A stretch of DNA of 64,000 nt, taken from Podospora bellae-mahoneyi. Lineage: Eukaryota > Ascomycota > Sordariomycetes > Sordariales > Podosporaceae. The position numbers and the translations under genes are program-made. Below are positions 46,429 to 59,336 of the stretch, one piece after another (the stretch's first letter is position 1; each line of letters opens with the position of its first letter). Below the pieces are notes generated by a model. It saw nothing but the letters and a program-made list of their open reading frames with translations, ran no database searches and was not told the DNA's origin. The stretch covers positions 3,472,001-3,536,000 of the forward strand of contig NC_085883.1 in assembly GCF_035222275.1 (NCBI RefSeq), read 5' to 3'.

Positions 46429-49400
46429 GGTGCCTTTTCCTCCTTTCTCAAAGCGGCGAGGTGCGTTGACGGTTCCCTTGGAACTTGATGATCTGGCGCT
46501 GGTGTGTTGTGTTGTATCGTGTTGTGTCGTGTCCGGTATAGCAGTTGATGGACTCCTATATCTCCCAGTCGCCTATCGCGGATGTCTCTTCTGATTTTGC
46601 CGTACCATAGGCGCAAAGAGGGGGTCGCAAAAGCCAGGCAGCGCAGCAACAAGGCTCGATGGCCGTTCCCCTCCCTGAGCTGTGCGGCTAAACAAGATCG
46701 CGTCAAGCAAAAAGCGCGCGGGCTGCCCGGATAGGTCGGTGCCGATGCGACCAGCAAAAGAGAGCGGGCTCCTTCTGCTGCTGTGCTCAGTCGGCGGTCC
46801 AAGGGACGCGGGATCACGAACCCTGGAGGGGGTGAGGAGGAAGAAAGAAACCGCCACTCGGTGTCGGATGCGTGCCAGAAGCGGTAGCTAGGCGAGTTCA
46901 GTCAGTGTCCTCAAGTCGTGGCAAAGTTGAGCGAAAGCGAGGATGTCGTTGAAAGTCGAGATTCCCAAGTTGTTGGGCTGTGACATGAGACGTGCGTCGT
47001 CACACTTGACACAGGCTGGTCATCTGTTGTTGGCAGCCCGTTACGCAAAGGGGACGCAAGGGCGAGGCACGAGGCACGGACGTTGGACAATGCAGGGGTT
47101 GTCTTTCGATGTACAGTAAGGTACATCGTCTTCTTTGTACACATCATCAGAGCCAGTCCTCATCAGGCATCTCGTGGCCATCACAGGTCATTCAAGGCCA
47201 TTAAAGGCCATCTTAAGCCCTCTCGGCCTGCTCATGAGCGCTTTTCCGCTTTTCCGCCGTTGCCCTGCCCATGACTTTAGAGTCTGAAAGTCTAGAGAGT
47301 CGGAACATGATGCCATTGTTGGGCCTCCCAGGGCGCTACGGCGCGGGGCATTGGCGGCTATCGATAAGTGATAAGAGCTAAGGTATCTAAGACATGGCGG
47401 GGTCGCAGTAGCAGCAGTAACAGCAGCAACAGTCAATGTCAACAGATGCTTCCAGGTTGCCCCTCATCTTTACACTCGGTAACTCGATTCAATCTCAAAA
47501 TTGCTTCTTCAGCAGATTCTCTCCACGGCCCCGGATCCTCGATGATCGCGGATGCAACGTTGCGGCGGTGGGCATCCGGTCTACTGATCTTGGGATGATG
47601 TGCCTGAGCTCTCCTGCGTCTTCCACATGCGCCAGCGCAGGGGAAAGCCACCGGACGTCTGGAGGTGCATTCCTACAGGGTCAGGGGTATCTTGCCCACG
47701 TCGACACGACACTGCAATGCGAGCCCAGCCTGGCATACTTGGACTGAGCTCCACCACCTCATGTCTGTTGTCTTTGCCCTGCAAGCGCCTTGCTTCTCGG
47801 GTCCAGGTCCGTCACATCTCACATTTTCGTTCTGATGAAAGAGGGAGCTAACGCTGATATCTAGCCCATCCTAAGGGGGGATAAGAAAACAACAACAATA
47901 ACAACAGCTTCACTCCATCATCTCGGCCAGATCGCGGCCAGTGACGTGTAAAGTGCGCGGGGTTGGCCTCCCAGTCTGCGGCCACGGGCTGCTTATCACT
48001 TTCCATTGTTGCCTTTTCAGGAACGCGAATTATGACTCCGCAGACCCAGCCGGCATCAAGAGGGGAGAGAGAGCTTGATCGGCTGATGTCACTGCCAGCA
48101 CTCATCCCATCCCCTGTCTTGGACCCTCAGTAACCCTCTCAAGGTCAAAGTTCGAACATCACTCTCAAGTCTTGACCAAATGCTCGGTCGTCTATCAACG
48201 GGGAAAGGATGCGGCCCGCTTTTCGGTTTCTCCAAACCCGCCAACCCCAAACCCCAGTTAGCCCCCAAATAGGGCCAGCCAATGGGATGCCACGACTTAT
48301 CTCAATGAGGCTGTTCCAAAACAAAGTCTCTCCGTCACCCGTTGCTCCCGAGAAGTGACCCGCCGGATCCCTGTCGATGGATTTTACTCGATCGCTTCAG
48401 GCCGCTTTAGTGGGAGTTAACCATATAAAAACCACACACAAACCTACAACCTCATATATTGTTTACCCGTAGTATCGTTTGGAGGACGCTTCTGCAACAC
48501 CAGTTTGACACACGATTCGCGAGGACGAGGCCAGGGCCATGCAGAACACCACACATATATGCCACGCTTGCAGTCTGCTTCTACGTACATGATGAGCCGA
48601 GGTGATCTTGATAGCTCCTGGTCAACTTCTGTTCTTCTGTCGGAGCAAGGAACATCCACGCCGGCGGGGACGGGGGACGGCCCGCTCCCGGCTCAGCCCA
48701 AGCGATGACCGTCTGGCCTTAGAAATGTCTGCGCTGTAAAGAGCCCAGGTGTCTTGAATGTCTTGATGAGAAGTGATGGTCAATCATTGCAGATCTCTTT
48801 GCTCTCAACCGCTTAGAAAGTTCAGGGCCAGCCAGTCTTTGTCTCTCGCAAGCATTCCAACCTGATCGCCGAACCCCTGTCTCTCACCCTGGCGTTCCCC
48901 ATCTCGGCCTGCCTGGCCGGCCCCAAGACGACCACATAGCAGCTTTGATTCATCATGACGCCGGCCTTCACTTTAGCTCTCCGAATTTCAAACCCATTCT
49001 GGTTGACGCTCGGCGTAACGGCACCGGATCATCATCCAGCTTGCTTCACTGTCGAGCGGGGAGGCGGGTGTCAGCCAAACTGTTGTTGACTTGCTGTTGT
49101 TCAGTGCTGTCGGTATATTAAACTAGACGATCCAAGCTTCACCCACACTGTCTCTCGATGCGATCCCATCTTTCTTTGCAGGCCACGGCAGCAAGGCACG
49201 GGCGGCTGGTCCGGAAGGAGACCCGGATATTGTAATGTATATCCCTGGAGTGCGACGCCATCAGCAGTCTGCACTGCCCTGTGATGATCCTGCTTGATCA
49301 CTCCACTGGAAGCAAGGTGAAGTGTAAGTCACCGCCCCCATCATGGAGACGGCCGGTCCTGGCGGCCACCCTCAGGAGCCTAATCACCAAATTCCGTCCC

Positions 49401-52155
49401 GTTCCGCCCAGGGTCGACAAAGTGCCATCAGCCTGAAGGATCTCAAGGCCTCCCACCAGGACATGTTTCCTGTATCCGGGGCCCTTTTCCATCTCGGCCT
49501 CGTATCTGGCCGTTTCGTTTTGATCTCCTGCTGATCGTGTCCCATCTTCCTTCCCGTCTGGTCGTCGTGCAGAACCGACTGGAGGAGCCGAGCGGCCGCC
49601 TTGCGTCATGTCACTTTGCCGTCGTCTTGTTTTCCATGAGGAGCTTCCTCGGTCATCCGGATCACATCACGAGCAAGAGGCTAGTATGAACCTTGCAAGC
49701 GACATATAGTTCGGCGAGTATTTCAGAACCTTCGCCTCGTACCGCACCTGCTATGTGATAAGGCTAGATCAAAGCAAAAACAAAAATACAACGCAGATCG
49801 TGATGGTTGGCTATTCAGGACTCGCCACGTCGCTTTGAGAAGCCTCCAACCACTCCACACATTCGAGTGGGCCGCGTCTGGAACAGTATTCTGCTGATAT
49901 TTGTCATGGGGACTCAACAGCGTGGACTCGGCCCGGCAGTGGGTCGTCACCTCTTGGGAATGAGACTCTATTTCATGTGAGGACATTGTCATGCGAGACT
50001 TCACTCAGGGGTAGCCATCGAGAGAGCGGAGTGTCGGTCACAACCTCCGAGTTTACGTATAGCTGGGACTGGCAAGAGCGCACGGAAGGCTCCAACAGAG
50101 ACAGCTATCTCTCGGAGCTACCTGATTGTTGCAGATGTGATTTAGGCCACAAGTCACACGATCTTGTCCCCCAGGGTTTCATTCAGGCCTTAACACCGGC
50201 ACAATTCTTTGGCTCGGCACTTGATCCTTGTGGTGGGAGAGCCTGCTTGCTCTGGCAGTACTGTGACTGAAGTCAAATGCAAGCTGAACGGCGCCGTCAG
50301 CACTCTCACCACCACAATGCTCTGTTCCGAGCTGTCGGGCTTGATGGGTGAGACCATCAGGAAAGCCGGAATCCAATCAGCTTCCAGAATGTATGCAAGA
50401 GCTCTCGACAGGGGGTGTCCTCAAATACTGGCTCAAGGCCACCGTTTTGCTGTCTCAGCCACGGCATACGAACTGTGGCTTCACCCAATATATCGTGTGA
50501 GTATCTTTGAGAACACGTCCATGCCGAGAAAGAAATCTATCTGCAACATACTGGATATCAAGCGGCCCGACAATAGTTCTCTTGACACACCCCTCTCCTC
50601 ATTAGCGAGAAGTTTCCGCACGCACACCCCCTGTCAGGTACGGAATGTGATGACGCTGATAGAGGGAGGCTAAAAGACTTGTTGTTTCTGTTTTGGCGGT
50701 GGTCCCGGCCCTGGGCCATGGCCGTGGCCACTTTGACCCAGCCTAGCCCGACAATGGCTGCTAGGTGGGCCGATCCGGAAGGGGCCTGGACGGCGTCCGC
50801 AAGTTCACACGGGAAGATCCTCTTCTCGGCACACACACCATAGCGACCCAAGAACCGGCGCTAGTGATGCTGTTGTAAGTGCCAGAGACAAGAGGACAAC
50901 GCCTCTAGGGCCTCACAGGGGTCGTCGTGGACATTGGGTTCTGATCCCCCCTGCTGCCAGGTCGCAAGACAATGAGCCATTACTCGCAGGGGTTGACCGT
51001 GCGTTATGCAGGGAGTACCGACGGAAGCTCTGTTGGAAAGGTGGAAAAGAAAAGAAAAAGAAGGAGGAAAAAATGGCCAGCGAGGCTGGGTATGTGGTGA
51101 AGCAAGCAGAGTATGGCCAACCAGTCTCGGGCCAATACAAGAGTACAAGAACGCCAAGGGGCTGGCTTTTGGCCACCACGGCTTGCTCATGTCAAATTGT
51201 GAGTTCATGGCGCGGTGGGGAATCCATGGTGCTCAACCGTGGTTATTGAGCCATGAACAACGTGGCTCCTATGAAGGCCAGTCCGGCCACAGAGGGACCT
51301 GCGCGGGCCAGGAAACGGGCTAATTTGCCGGCAAGGGTACCACCACACACCCCCAGGGCAGACAGAGGGACACTCCCCCTTGATAGCTCAACGTGTGATC
51401 GCAAACGTGACTTGACGACGCGGGGGGATGGCAGCCGGGGAACCGGGGGCAACAACATGTACCAGGACAGTCCCCAGGAGATGAGATGGACGAAAAAAGA
51501 CTCCATCGCCCTTACCACGCTCCATCAAGGAACCCCCGGGTACCTAGCACCGCTTGATGCATGGCCTACTGCTGTGTAGTCGACGACAAGGGTCCTGCCA
51601 CCATGGGAAAGGGTAACAGAAGAAGGAGATGATGGCTCTCACAAGTATAAGTAAGGTGCCGATATCCTTCACCGTCTCTACCTGAAGGGCGCTTTTCTCT
51701 TTCTCCAACTTTCAGGATATACCGTCAACAAGAACCCCAAACATCGACATCTTGGTCAGCCTGCTACCCAGAACTCCAACAACATCATCATTGGCTCCTC
51801 GACAAAGGAAAAGAGTGGGCGAGCTTTACAAGCATCTGCCTGCCCACAGCAGCCGGCCTCGACCATCAAGGCAGTAAGTGCATCCAGTCTTGCTCTCGGC
51901 CGCCCCCTTTTCTCAAAAACAGTAAGGACACCATGAACGATGTTGTGGGACCCAAGCCCTGCAGGTCGCTCCGGATGCTGCTGAGTGGGAAGGTTAAACG
52001 GTGGATATCTGTCGCTGACACGAAGCCCTGTCTGAATACAGTCTTCTGCCGTCTGGCTCAGCACACCAATCACAATACTGCCTCGACCCACACGACAGAC
52101 ACACTGTCGTCGAGACCCTTACCGCACTGCCTACCTTACCCCTTTGCCCAACAAG
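46429..52155. other. 5.7 kb region without a recognisable gene
   Basis: Many short open frames, none with a domain, signal peptide or consistent splicing. A TATA-like CATATAAAAA near 48421-48430 could mark an unrecognised transcript. GGCCAT is repeated several times near 47175-47210. The right end (about 51640-52155) looks like a promoter and leader for the small Cys-rich gene: TATAAG near 51647, then a possible leader intron (GTAAGT near 51878, AACAG near 51923). An upstream open frame from 51933 to 52169 overlaps the start of that gene in another frame. Confidence 0.45.
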
Positions 52156-52485
52156 ATGTGCTACTTTGAACAAACCCGCTGGAACTGTGGCTACTGGAAG
52201 TGGGGTACCTTCCGCCAGCAATGCGAGAAGGAGTACCGCACCGGCGAGACGTGCGGACTGAAGCTCGTCTACAGCTGGCAGCCCGCCCAGGGCCCGTGCA
52301 AGATTTGTGAGCAAAAGTGCAAGAAGGAGAGGAGGATCGACAAGATGTTGAACGACATCCAGAGGTGGCAGCGCGAAGGCAACAGGAGGGCCACCATCGA
52401 GAAGACGATGCGGGATGTGAACGACATCCAACTCCAGATCAACGAACTGCTCGCAAGCCATGTAGAGAGGGAGAGGACGTTGTGA
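52156..52485 (+). CDS. Small Cys/Trp-rich conserved fungal protein, unknown function
   Basis: Single-exon gene of 109 aa starting MCYFEQTRW. The N-terminal half has cysteines in CGYWKWGTFRQQC, ETCGLKL and CKICEQKC, spaced like a small zinc-binding or disulfide module, with aromatic residues between. The C-terminal half is a charged helix with QRWQREGNRRATIEK. I recall proteins of this general form as widespread small hypothetical proteins of Sordariomycetes; no function is known to me. No signal peptide, so the Cys-rich part is more likely a metal site than a set of disulfides. It stands alone in about 10 kb of apparently non-coding DNA, which hints at complex regulation (inference). Confidence 0.85.
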   Translation: MCYFEQTRWNCGYWKWGTFRQQCEKEYRTGETCGLKLVYSWQPAQGPCKICEQKCKKERRIDKMLNDIQRWQREGNRRATIEKTMRDVNDIQLQINELLASHVERERTL

Positions 52486-53847
52486 TATGACGATGGGAAG
52501 GAGGAACAAAGGAAGAAAAAAAAGGTTTGTGTCCTACCTACCTTCTTCCTATGCTCATCTACCTTACCTTGCCAAGATGGAGGAAGGAAACGAGACGAGG
52601 CGAGGAGGGTGAGCGCGAGCAGGAAACAGAATGCTGACAGCATACGCAGACGGGTCGTCCAATTTCGTTGGTTGCTTTTATCGAGACGAAAAGAGAAACG
52701 TGAGAGGCAAAAACCATGTGCGTTTTGTGTGTTGTAGAAGGAGGGAATCAGGGCTGGCGGCGGACGGGTAGGCGGGTCAAGACAAAAAGAAATTTCCTGG
52801 GCTGAGGAACATCTCATTCTTGTTTACTTTTTTTTTCGTCATTTCTTTTTCTTTTTACTCTTCCCGATTTTCTTTTACTTTTATTTTCTTTACTGCATGA
52901 AGGGTTCTTTTTTTTTTTTTTTTTTTTAGAGAAACGCTGTGGAGTCGGGGGGAAATGGGGAACACAGAACAGCCCCCCATCAAGCCACAGATGCAAGCCC
53001 TTCCGGAGGCGCGAATCCCACAGCGTCGGCAAGGAACAACATCAGGCAGCACAGGGTAAAGGAAAAGGAGGGGAAAACAAGAACCAAGAGGGAAAAAACG
53101 ACCACCAGACAGAGTTGTGGGTGCGGGAATAGATGCATATCGGATACCGCCGGAGCCTGGCCATGACTGGCGGGACCGGAACCGATGATGGGAGGAGGAA
53201 ATATTGGGCAAGAAGACGCCTTCTGCTGCCGTTTGTACATTTTTACTTGTTCACTTCTGTCTTTGTCACGTTTTCTACTGTTGGGTACGGTTCGTCATCT
53301 TGTTGGAATATTGGCTCTTTGAAAACCAGGGCACTGGTCACCACTGGGTGACAGAGCATGCGCCAGCTTTTGTTGTTCTTTTTTTTTTTTTCTCATCCTT
53401 CAGGCAGGGGAGTTTCAAGCTTTTTACGTCCGGCTTGGGTTTCACGACACACAATGGGACGTCCTGTGATTATTGGTCAAACTTGGGGAGGGAGGGGGAA
53501 CGGAAGGCTTGGAGAGTTATGTGGTGGTGGGAAGTACCACATGGCTGGCAGGCCGAGAATCGGCATGGACGGCTCTTTCATTGTTAAATGGTAAAAGATG
53601 TCACAGAGAAGCAAGACGAAAAAGCGCTTTACGTATAACAGTAACGAAATATCACTTATTTTGTGTTTCTTTTCAGCCCCCCTTCCCTCTGCCACACTTG
53701 AAGATGACCCTGAGCATGGCAGGTGTAAGAGGGAAAGGGAGGGGAAGGACGAAGGGGGGGGGGGGGCAACTACCGGATCCGCAACCCTTTCTTCAGTGTG
53801 CAAGATCTTCTGGTAAAGACCCGTTTACTCCTCTCTCTCACGCACCA

Positions 53848-53880
53848 CACACACACACACACACACACATACACACACAC
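53848..53880. repeat. (CA)n microsatellite
   Basis: About 15 CA units, with one TA interruption. Confidence 0.9.
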
Positions 53881-54937
53881 AGAGGTTTTGTGTGTGGGTG
53901 GGTGGAGAAGGGGGCCACAGAACCAGTGGGATCACTCCCCGTTTTTGCTCTCCCACCCACTCACCCCTCGCTAGGAGGAGAGAAAATTTAGCACACACAG
54001 GTACTATACATCACATTACATTTTGCTCAGGCAGGCAAAAGGTAAGGGACGAGGGCGGGGCGGGGGAGGGGATGAGGGGGAAAGGGGGAGACTAGCATCG
54101 GCAGTCTCGAAACAGATCACACACCCGTCAAGTTTTTTTTTTTTTCTGCTTCTTCTCTCACTTTACACCCCCCCCTCCATCTAGGGCGGGGTCAAGATGG
54201 GATGTCTGATGCCGTAGCGAGGTGGAAGGGGTGGAGACTGTGTGGGTGACTGAGTTGACGCGGGGGGGTAGTGGACCTGTGGGAAAGGAAAATGTTCTGG
54301 AAGAAATCTAGCCTCTGGTCACGTAGGTAGTAGGTACTCTTGTAGCCGGGTGCGAAATATGGCAGGCGGACCTGGCGAGAACAAGAAGAATTTGAAGAAT
54401 ATGGGGGGGGGATATGAATAAGAGGCACATCCGCCGCTTCTCTTCTTCTCTCAACGGCAAGGTGAGGGGATCTAGATCTGGTGGCAGAGGACGGGGAAAG
54501 AACAGCTGCATGTTTCACGGTGAGAAAACGGCCTGCTGGTGGGAGTTCTCGTCGTGGTGGCGAAAAGGGACGGCTCGGATAGGGGACGAATATTCGTTTT
54601 TATTTGCTTTTCTCGGACAATTTTCTGGTGGTGGCGGCGGCGGTGGTGGAAGGTGTGTGTAATTTTCTTTTTCTATTTTTCTTTTTACCTCTTTTCCTGT
54701 GAGCAACGGCCAACACACCCATTTGCCGTTCCGAAACAGCCTGGGAATTCTGGAAAGCAGAACCTGGGGAAGATGTGATGTGATGATGGATAACGGTGGT
54801 GAACATCGGGCTTGGGCATCAGGAATCGACAAGATGAAATGGTTGGGCGTGGCATGGCATGGCAGGTTTGAGACATCTTTGAACGTGGAACGGCACGCGC
54901 GGTTTAGTTCGGTAGGTACGTGGTAGGCTAGGTAGCT

Positions 54938-54990
54938 GAGAGCGAGAGATCGAGAGATCGAGAGATCAAGAGAGAGAGAGTGAGTGAGAG
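54938..54990. repeat. GA-rich tandem repeat
   Basis: Units of GAGAGATC followed by GA and GTGA repeats. Confidence 0.85.
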
Positions 54991-56632
54991 AGAACCGATG
55001 TGACGTGCTTTTCTCCTTCCCATACTTGCTTCCTGCGGGCTGAGGGCGTCCTGTTTCTTGTCCCTCTCGCTTCCGCTGCCCTCTTCTCCAATCGTTGCAA
55101 CGGACCCTGGCCCCCCTTTTGCCCCGATAGCCATCTGCAGTTCTTGCAGAGGCGGCCCAATGAGTCGGCCATGCCACACCGTAAACACATGCCAGCCATG
55201 ACCCCACTGCCATGCTTTTTCCTCGCTGGCTGTCCCTCTCGTCTTCCATGACATGACGACCGAATCACGCACAGACTCCCGCTTTTGGGGCGGGCGGCCG
55301 GAGTCGGCGTCGTGATGGTGGTGCTTATCATGCATACTCTTTCGTTTTCGATGTTGCGTTGTCGTCAGGGATCTGCCCTCTGTTGAACGTGTTGGATGCT
55401 TCCCATCCCCAGCAGGTATTCACGCAGGACGTCTGATGTACTTCCGCAATGAGCCTACGTCGGTTAGCATTGTGGGTGTGGGCAGGGCGAGCCGCTCTCC
55501 GGAAGGGGCAGAGCTATAGAGAAGAAAAAGCCCTATGAATCACAGATAGTATCCGGCCGCCAAGCTGTGGCATGTCCACTTCCCACACTCACCCCCGCGC
55601 TCGGCAACGGTACGACAAGACAGCCTGGCTGACCGATGGATGGCGGAACGGTGGCTAAGGGTGTTGGTGACTTGGGATCCATGGTGGCAAAAAAGAAGAG
55701 AATAGACGTGCATGTTGGCGTTGCTTGCTGTGCTGGTGCTGGTTGTGGGTTCTTATATCTAGCAAGACTCCACCGCGAAGCAACATGACCAGCACAAAAA
55801 GCCCTAAGCATGTATGCACGTGGCCGCCGCTGAATGGATCATGAGGCTTCCTGTCGAGTCGGTCGTTTTCTTGGTGCGTGTGCCTGTCGATGGCGGGTGT
55901 GGTGGGTGTTGAGGAAACTAAACCGACAGCGTTTCCCACCCTCTCGCCGAATATCTGTCCGATTGGCTGCGTGTCATGGGGGCACCAGGGGAAAGGGTGA
56001 GCTGCACCAGTCACAAGGAGCCTGACAGAAAAGAAGCTTTGCTTATGATTGTAGAATTCAGTGTCTGGCGGCGATAGCGCGTCCTTTTGTTTTAAACGCC
56101 CATACCATGTTTTTTTCTCTCGCGTCGACCGTTTCTTGGGAGCTACTTTGTAGTCTCCGTCTCCAGCCCTACCGAGCGTGATCAATAATGAAACAAAGAC
56201 AAATATGGAAAGCGCCATCTCCGGCCTCCATGGGTATCAAATCGTTACAAAAAACGGGCCGCCCCACAGTGCCACGTTTTACCTCCTATCCCACTCTCAC
56301 ATCCCCCTTGGCCCCATGACACACATCCACCCACACACCATTTCCAGCCTTGATGACAAGCGGCAACCCCACATGAAGTGAAAGGAGGGAGGTGGGGAAG
56401 GAGAAGGGAAGGGGGGAGGGAGAACAGCTGAACACCGGCGGGTTGGACGAGGCATGCCAGCAAGTGCAGGTCAGCAGGTGCGAGGCGCCCCCCTCCAAGG
56501 TACGGCCCAAGGCCGGAGCAGATCAACCGGGATTCCTTCTCGGTTCCTTCCTGGACCACAGCATGGGAGATCTCGTAAGGGTGTAGTGGCGGTTACGGCG
56601 GAAGCTTCAAACTCATGTTGTATATGCCTCCC

Positions 56633-57264
56633 TCAGCGCATCGCAGCTGCAGCATCAGCAAAGTTGCCAACAAGAGGTTCCGTGGCTCCCTCGAGCTTGA
56701 TGGATATAGCGGTGTTTTGCTGCATCTCGATGGTGTCGTCGTCGGGGGTGCCCCAGTCAACTCGTGCCACAGTAGCCAGGTCGTCGTGCGACGAGAGTTT
56801 GGAGAGGAGGCTGTGATAGCGGACCAGGTTGGCGTCGGGGGCAGCGGCGGGATATGCGTATGGCATCTCGGGACTGTCTGGGGCCGCAGAAGGCGACGCT
56901 GTCCGGTGGTTGCCTGGTGCAATGTCGTAGATGTCGACCATGTTGCTGTTCATGCACATCTGTCAGCCGGTGGGTGTGTGGTAGGGGCCAGGGGTGCATA
57001 CTCTGACGTGCGCGCAACCACCCTCTGCAGAGCCTCAATCTCTCTTTGAACCTCCTGTGGATCCTCGGGGCCCATCATCTGTTGCTGTTCAAAACTGCCG
57101 TATTGGAGGTTGTTCGGGTCGTCAAAGAGATGCTGCGCCTCGTCGTCCTGTTCGGCCATGGTTAGCACAAACCAGCAACGTCATCAAAGCCGCCCTGAGG
57201 AACCACCAACCTCATCATAATCATCTCGTCGCCTGCTCCCCAGGCAAGAAGCGCAATTGCCCAT
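56633..57264 (-). CDS. LAMTOR1/Meh1(Ego1)-like lipid-anchored TORC1 scaffold, three exons
   Basis: Exons on the minus strand: 57211-57264, 57002-57147 and 56633-56945, giving 170 aa. Introns of 63 and 56 bp have GTTGGT and GTATGC donors. The N-terminus MGNCASC gives Gly2 for N-myristoylation and Cys4/Cys7 for palmitoylation, followed by a basic SRRR. The core IEALQRVVARTSDNMVDIYD matches the helix of LAMTOR1-like proteins, and length fits the family (about 160 aa). LAMTOR1 (yeast Meh1/Ego1) anchors the Ragulator/EGO complex and the Rag/Gtr GTPases on lysosomal or vacuolar membrane for amino-acid signalling to TORC1. Exon 1 encodes just the anchor (18 residues). The call rests on the anchor plus the helix pattern, with small chance of another acylated protein. 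Confidence 0.88.
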
Positions 57265-58311
57265 GGTGTTATATATTAACTCGGTGGTGTATGTGCGTCG
57301 AAAAAGAGTGTAACGGGGTCGAGAAAAGTAACGAAACTAAACGATCGGGAAACAGTGAACTGGGTTTTTTTAACGGGGGCCCTTGGGCGACAGAAAGGGA
57401 GGCTCAATGTGGTCGGTTCATAAGTGAGAGAATGGCCGTGGCTGAACGGATTACAAAAACAAAAGACGATGCTGGGATAGTCGCTCCGTCGAAAGAAATG
57501 GATCAAGAAGAGTTCGCAGTCGGGAGACGTCGTCGCCGTCGCATCGTGTTTGTCTTGTCCTTTTTTCCCCAAATTCCAGAAGTGACACCACGCGGCTAAA
57601 TCTCGTCCTGGTCCATCCCTGTTCCCTCGGCTGATCCTCGCCAATAGACGCCCGCTGGGTGGGTCAAAGCTGGTGCACGGGCCTTATTCAAACCCGTCAC
57701 CCCGCTCCATCTTTGTCATCGTTGCCGCAGTAAACACGCCCCTTTTACCCCTGAATGCAACTCGCTACAAAATCATTACTATTTCACAGACTATCCTCTG
57801 CAAAACCAAACAATATGCACCCGTTGAAGTTGAGCAATCTTGAGATTTCAGAAGACCACAGACCCTGGAATCCTGACAAAATCACGATTGCTTGGGATTG
57901 CTTGGCATTGCCGTCAAAGCTCTTCAGTAGAAACATCATCACAGAATCAAATCACCGATACTGCGAGACAAACAGTTCCCGTTCCCCTCCTCGCCAATCG
58001 TGCCATGTCTTTTTGGCGATCAGTCAGCCATCCCGCCTCCCGATCGACCACCAGGTCTCGGTAAAATCAGCCACGAACCCAGCTGCGGAGCACAGACCCC
58101 CAGGTATCATGATAGATCGGCCCAAGACGTAAGGGACAGTATGGTGGACCGAACGATATATATCTTGTAGCATGTCCTTCAGATCTCGGAGGATGGAGCT
58201 CTGTTGCGTCTGGTACCTAGCCGCGAGATGTCTGATCAATCTCCTACATATCTTTTCCGCCCGGCCAGGCAGGCTTTGGTGCCATTATCTCCATCTCCAT
58301 CATCTTCATCA
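57265..58311. promoter_or_regulatory. Divergent intergenic region
   Basis: About 1 kb between the LAMTOR1-like start and the Cys-rich membrane-protein gene. It may hold an unrecognised 5' exon of the latter. An AT-rich TATATATTAA lies near 57270-57280. Confidence 0.4.
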
Positions 58312-59336
58312 ATGTTCTCATCCACTCTTTCAGTGACCGGCACCATGGCTTCCATCGCAAGTAGCACTAACCTTCAGCCCCAGCGACGACAAGCGGCAGG
58401 GACATGCCGGGCGGATGAGTCAACATGCCCCCAAGCAGGCTGGTGTTGTATGTTTTCTTTTATTCCCTTTATCACTAACATGGCCGACCGCTGACTCTTT
58501 TCACCACCACAGGTAACAAAGATGAGACCTGTTTCCTTGAAACCGGGGCCTTCTTTTGCTGCCCAACCGGCGCCGGCAAAGGAGGTTGCGTCAGGGTCTG
58601 TCACTCCGGCGACTTCCAATGTGGTAGCACCACCCCCGACACCATCGGCATCTGTTGCGCCACTGGCCAAACCTGCATCGGCGGCGATACACCCCTTCCC
58701 TTCTGTGCTGACACTGGCGCATCGAGCTCGACCAGGAAAACATCAACCTCACTCACAACAAGCCAAACCAGCACTTCTTCTCACAGTGGCGACTCACACA
58801 CCTCCAGCACCACAACGTCTCTGCCATTTCCTACCACCAGCCCCAACAATTCCCCCTCCATCTCGACCGATCCAACTCATACGATATCCAACATTCCGTC
58901 CCCGTCAGCCACTGAGCCCCCCTCCTCCAACTCCGGAATTTCCCTTGCAGCCCAAATCACAGCCATCATCGTGCCTCTCGTAATCATAACCCTCATCATC
59001 TCCTCCATCTTTCGCTGCCGCCGCAAGAAGCAGCGCGGCACCCGGATTCAATCCACCCATTTTACCGAACAGCAGAACACCAGCACGGGCACCACCGGCA
59101 CGGGCATCAGCCATAACGCCGACGGGCTGTCCTTTTACAGCGCCTATTCTTCGTATCCCAAGACACCTCCTCCCCCGCCGCCCACATTTTCTGCTGGAAG
59201 GCTCTACGGGAGAGAAGCAAAAGAGGAAGATGGCGAGGTTATGAGCTCGCATGAGAGGTACATGATGGAGAGTAGGATGTTCAGGACACCAACACCTCAG
59301 CCGCCAGTTGGGCAAGGAGCGGGTAGGGGGCTGTGA
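58312..59336 (+). CDS. Cys-rich single-pass membrane protein (5' end uncertain)
   Basis: Exons 58312-58447 and 58513-59336 (65 bp intron, GTATGT donor) would give 319 aa if the ATG at 58312 is used. The join makes GWCCNKDETC, continuing an extracellular Cys-rich module with about twelve cysteines (FFCCPTG, GGCVRVC, FQCGS, GICCATGQTC). A Ser/Thr-rich stalk follows, then one transmembrane helix (ITAIIVPLVIITLIISSIF), a basic stop-transfer (RCRRKKQR) and a cytosolic tail rich in Pro and Tyr. This layout resembles the WSC-like/Mid2-like stress-sensor organisation of fungal plasma membranes, but the Cys module is not a recognised WSC domain. No signal peptide is evident at the chosen start, so an upstream exon may be missing. 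Function is unknown. Confidence 0.75.

Larger units (their letters stand above)
52486..56632. other. 4.1 kb region without a recognisable gene
   Basis: Contains simple repeats: a T-run at about 52908-52927, a G-run at about 53753-53766, a CA repeat at about 53848-53880 and a GA-rich block at about 54938-54990 with GAGAGATC units. No frame has protein character. Confidence 0.5.

Noticed and set aside
50209-50673. 154-codon open frame in the gene desert
   Set aside because: Composition is unlike a conserved protein and no family pattern was recognised.
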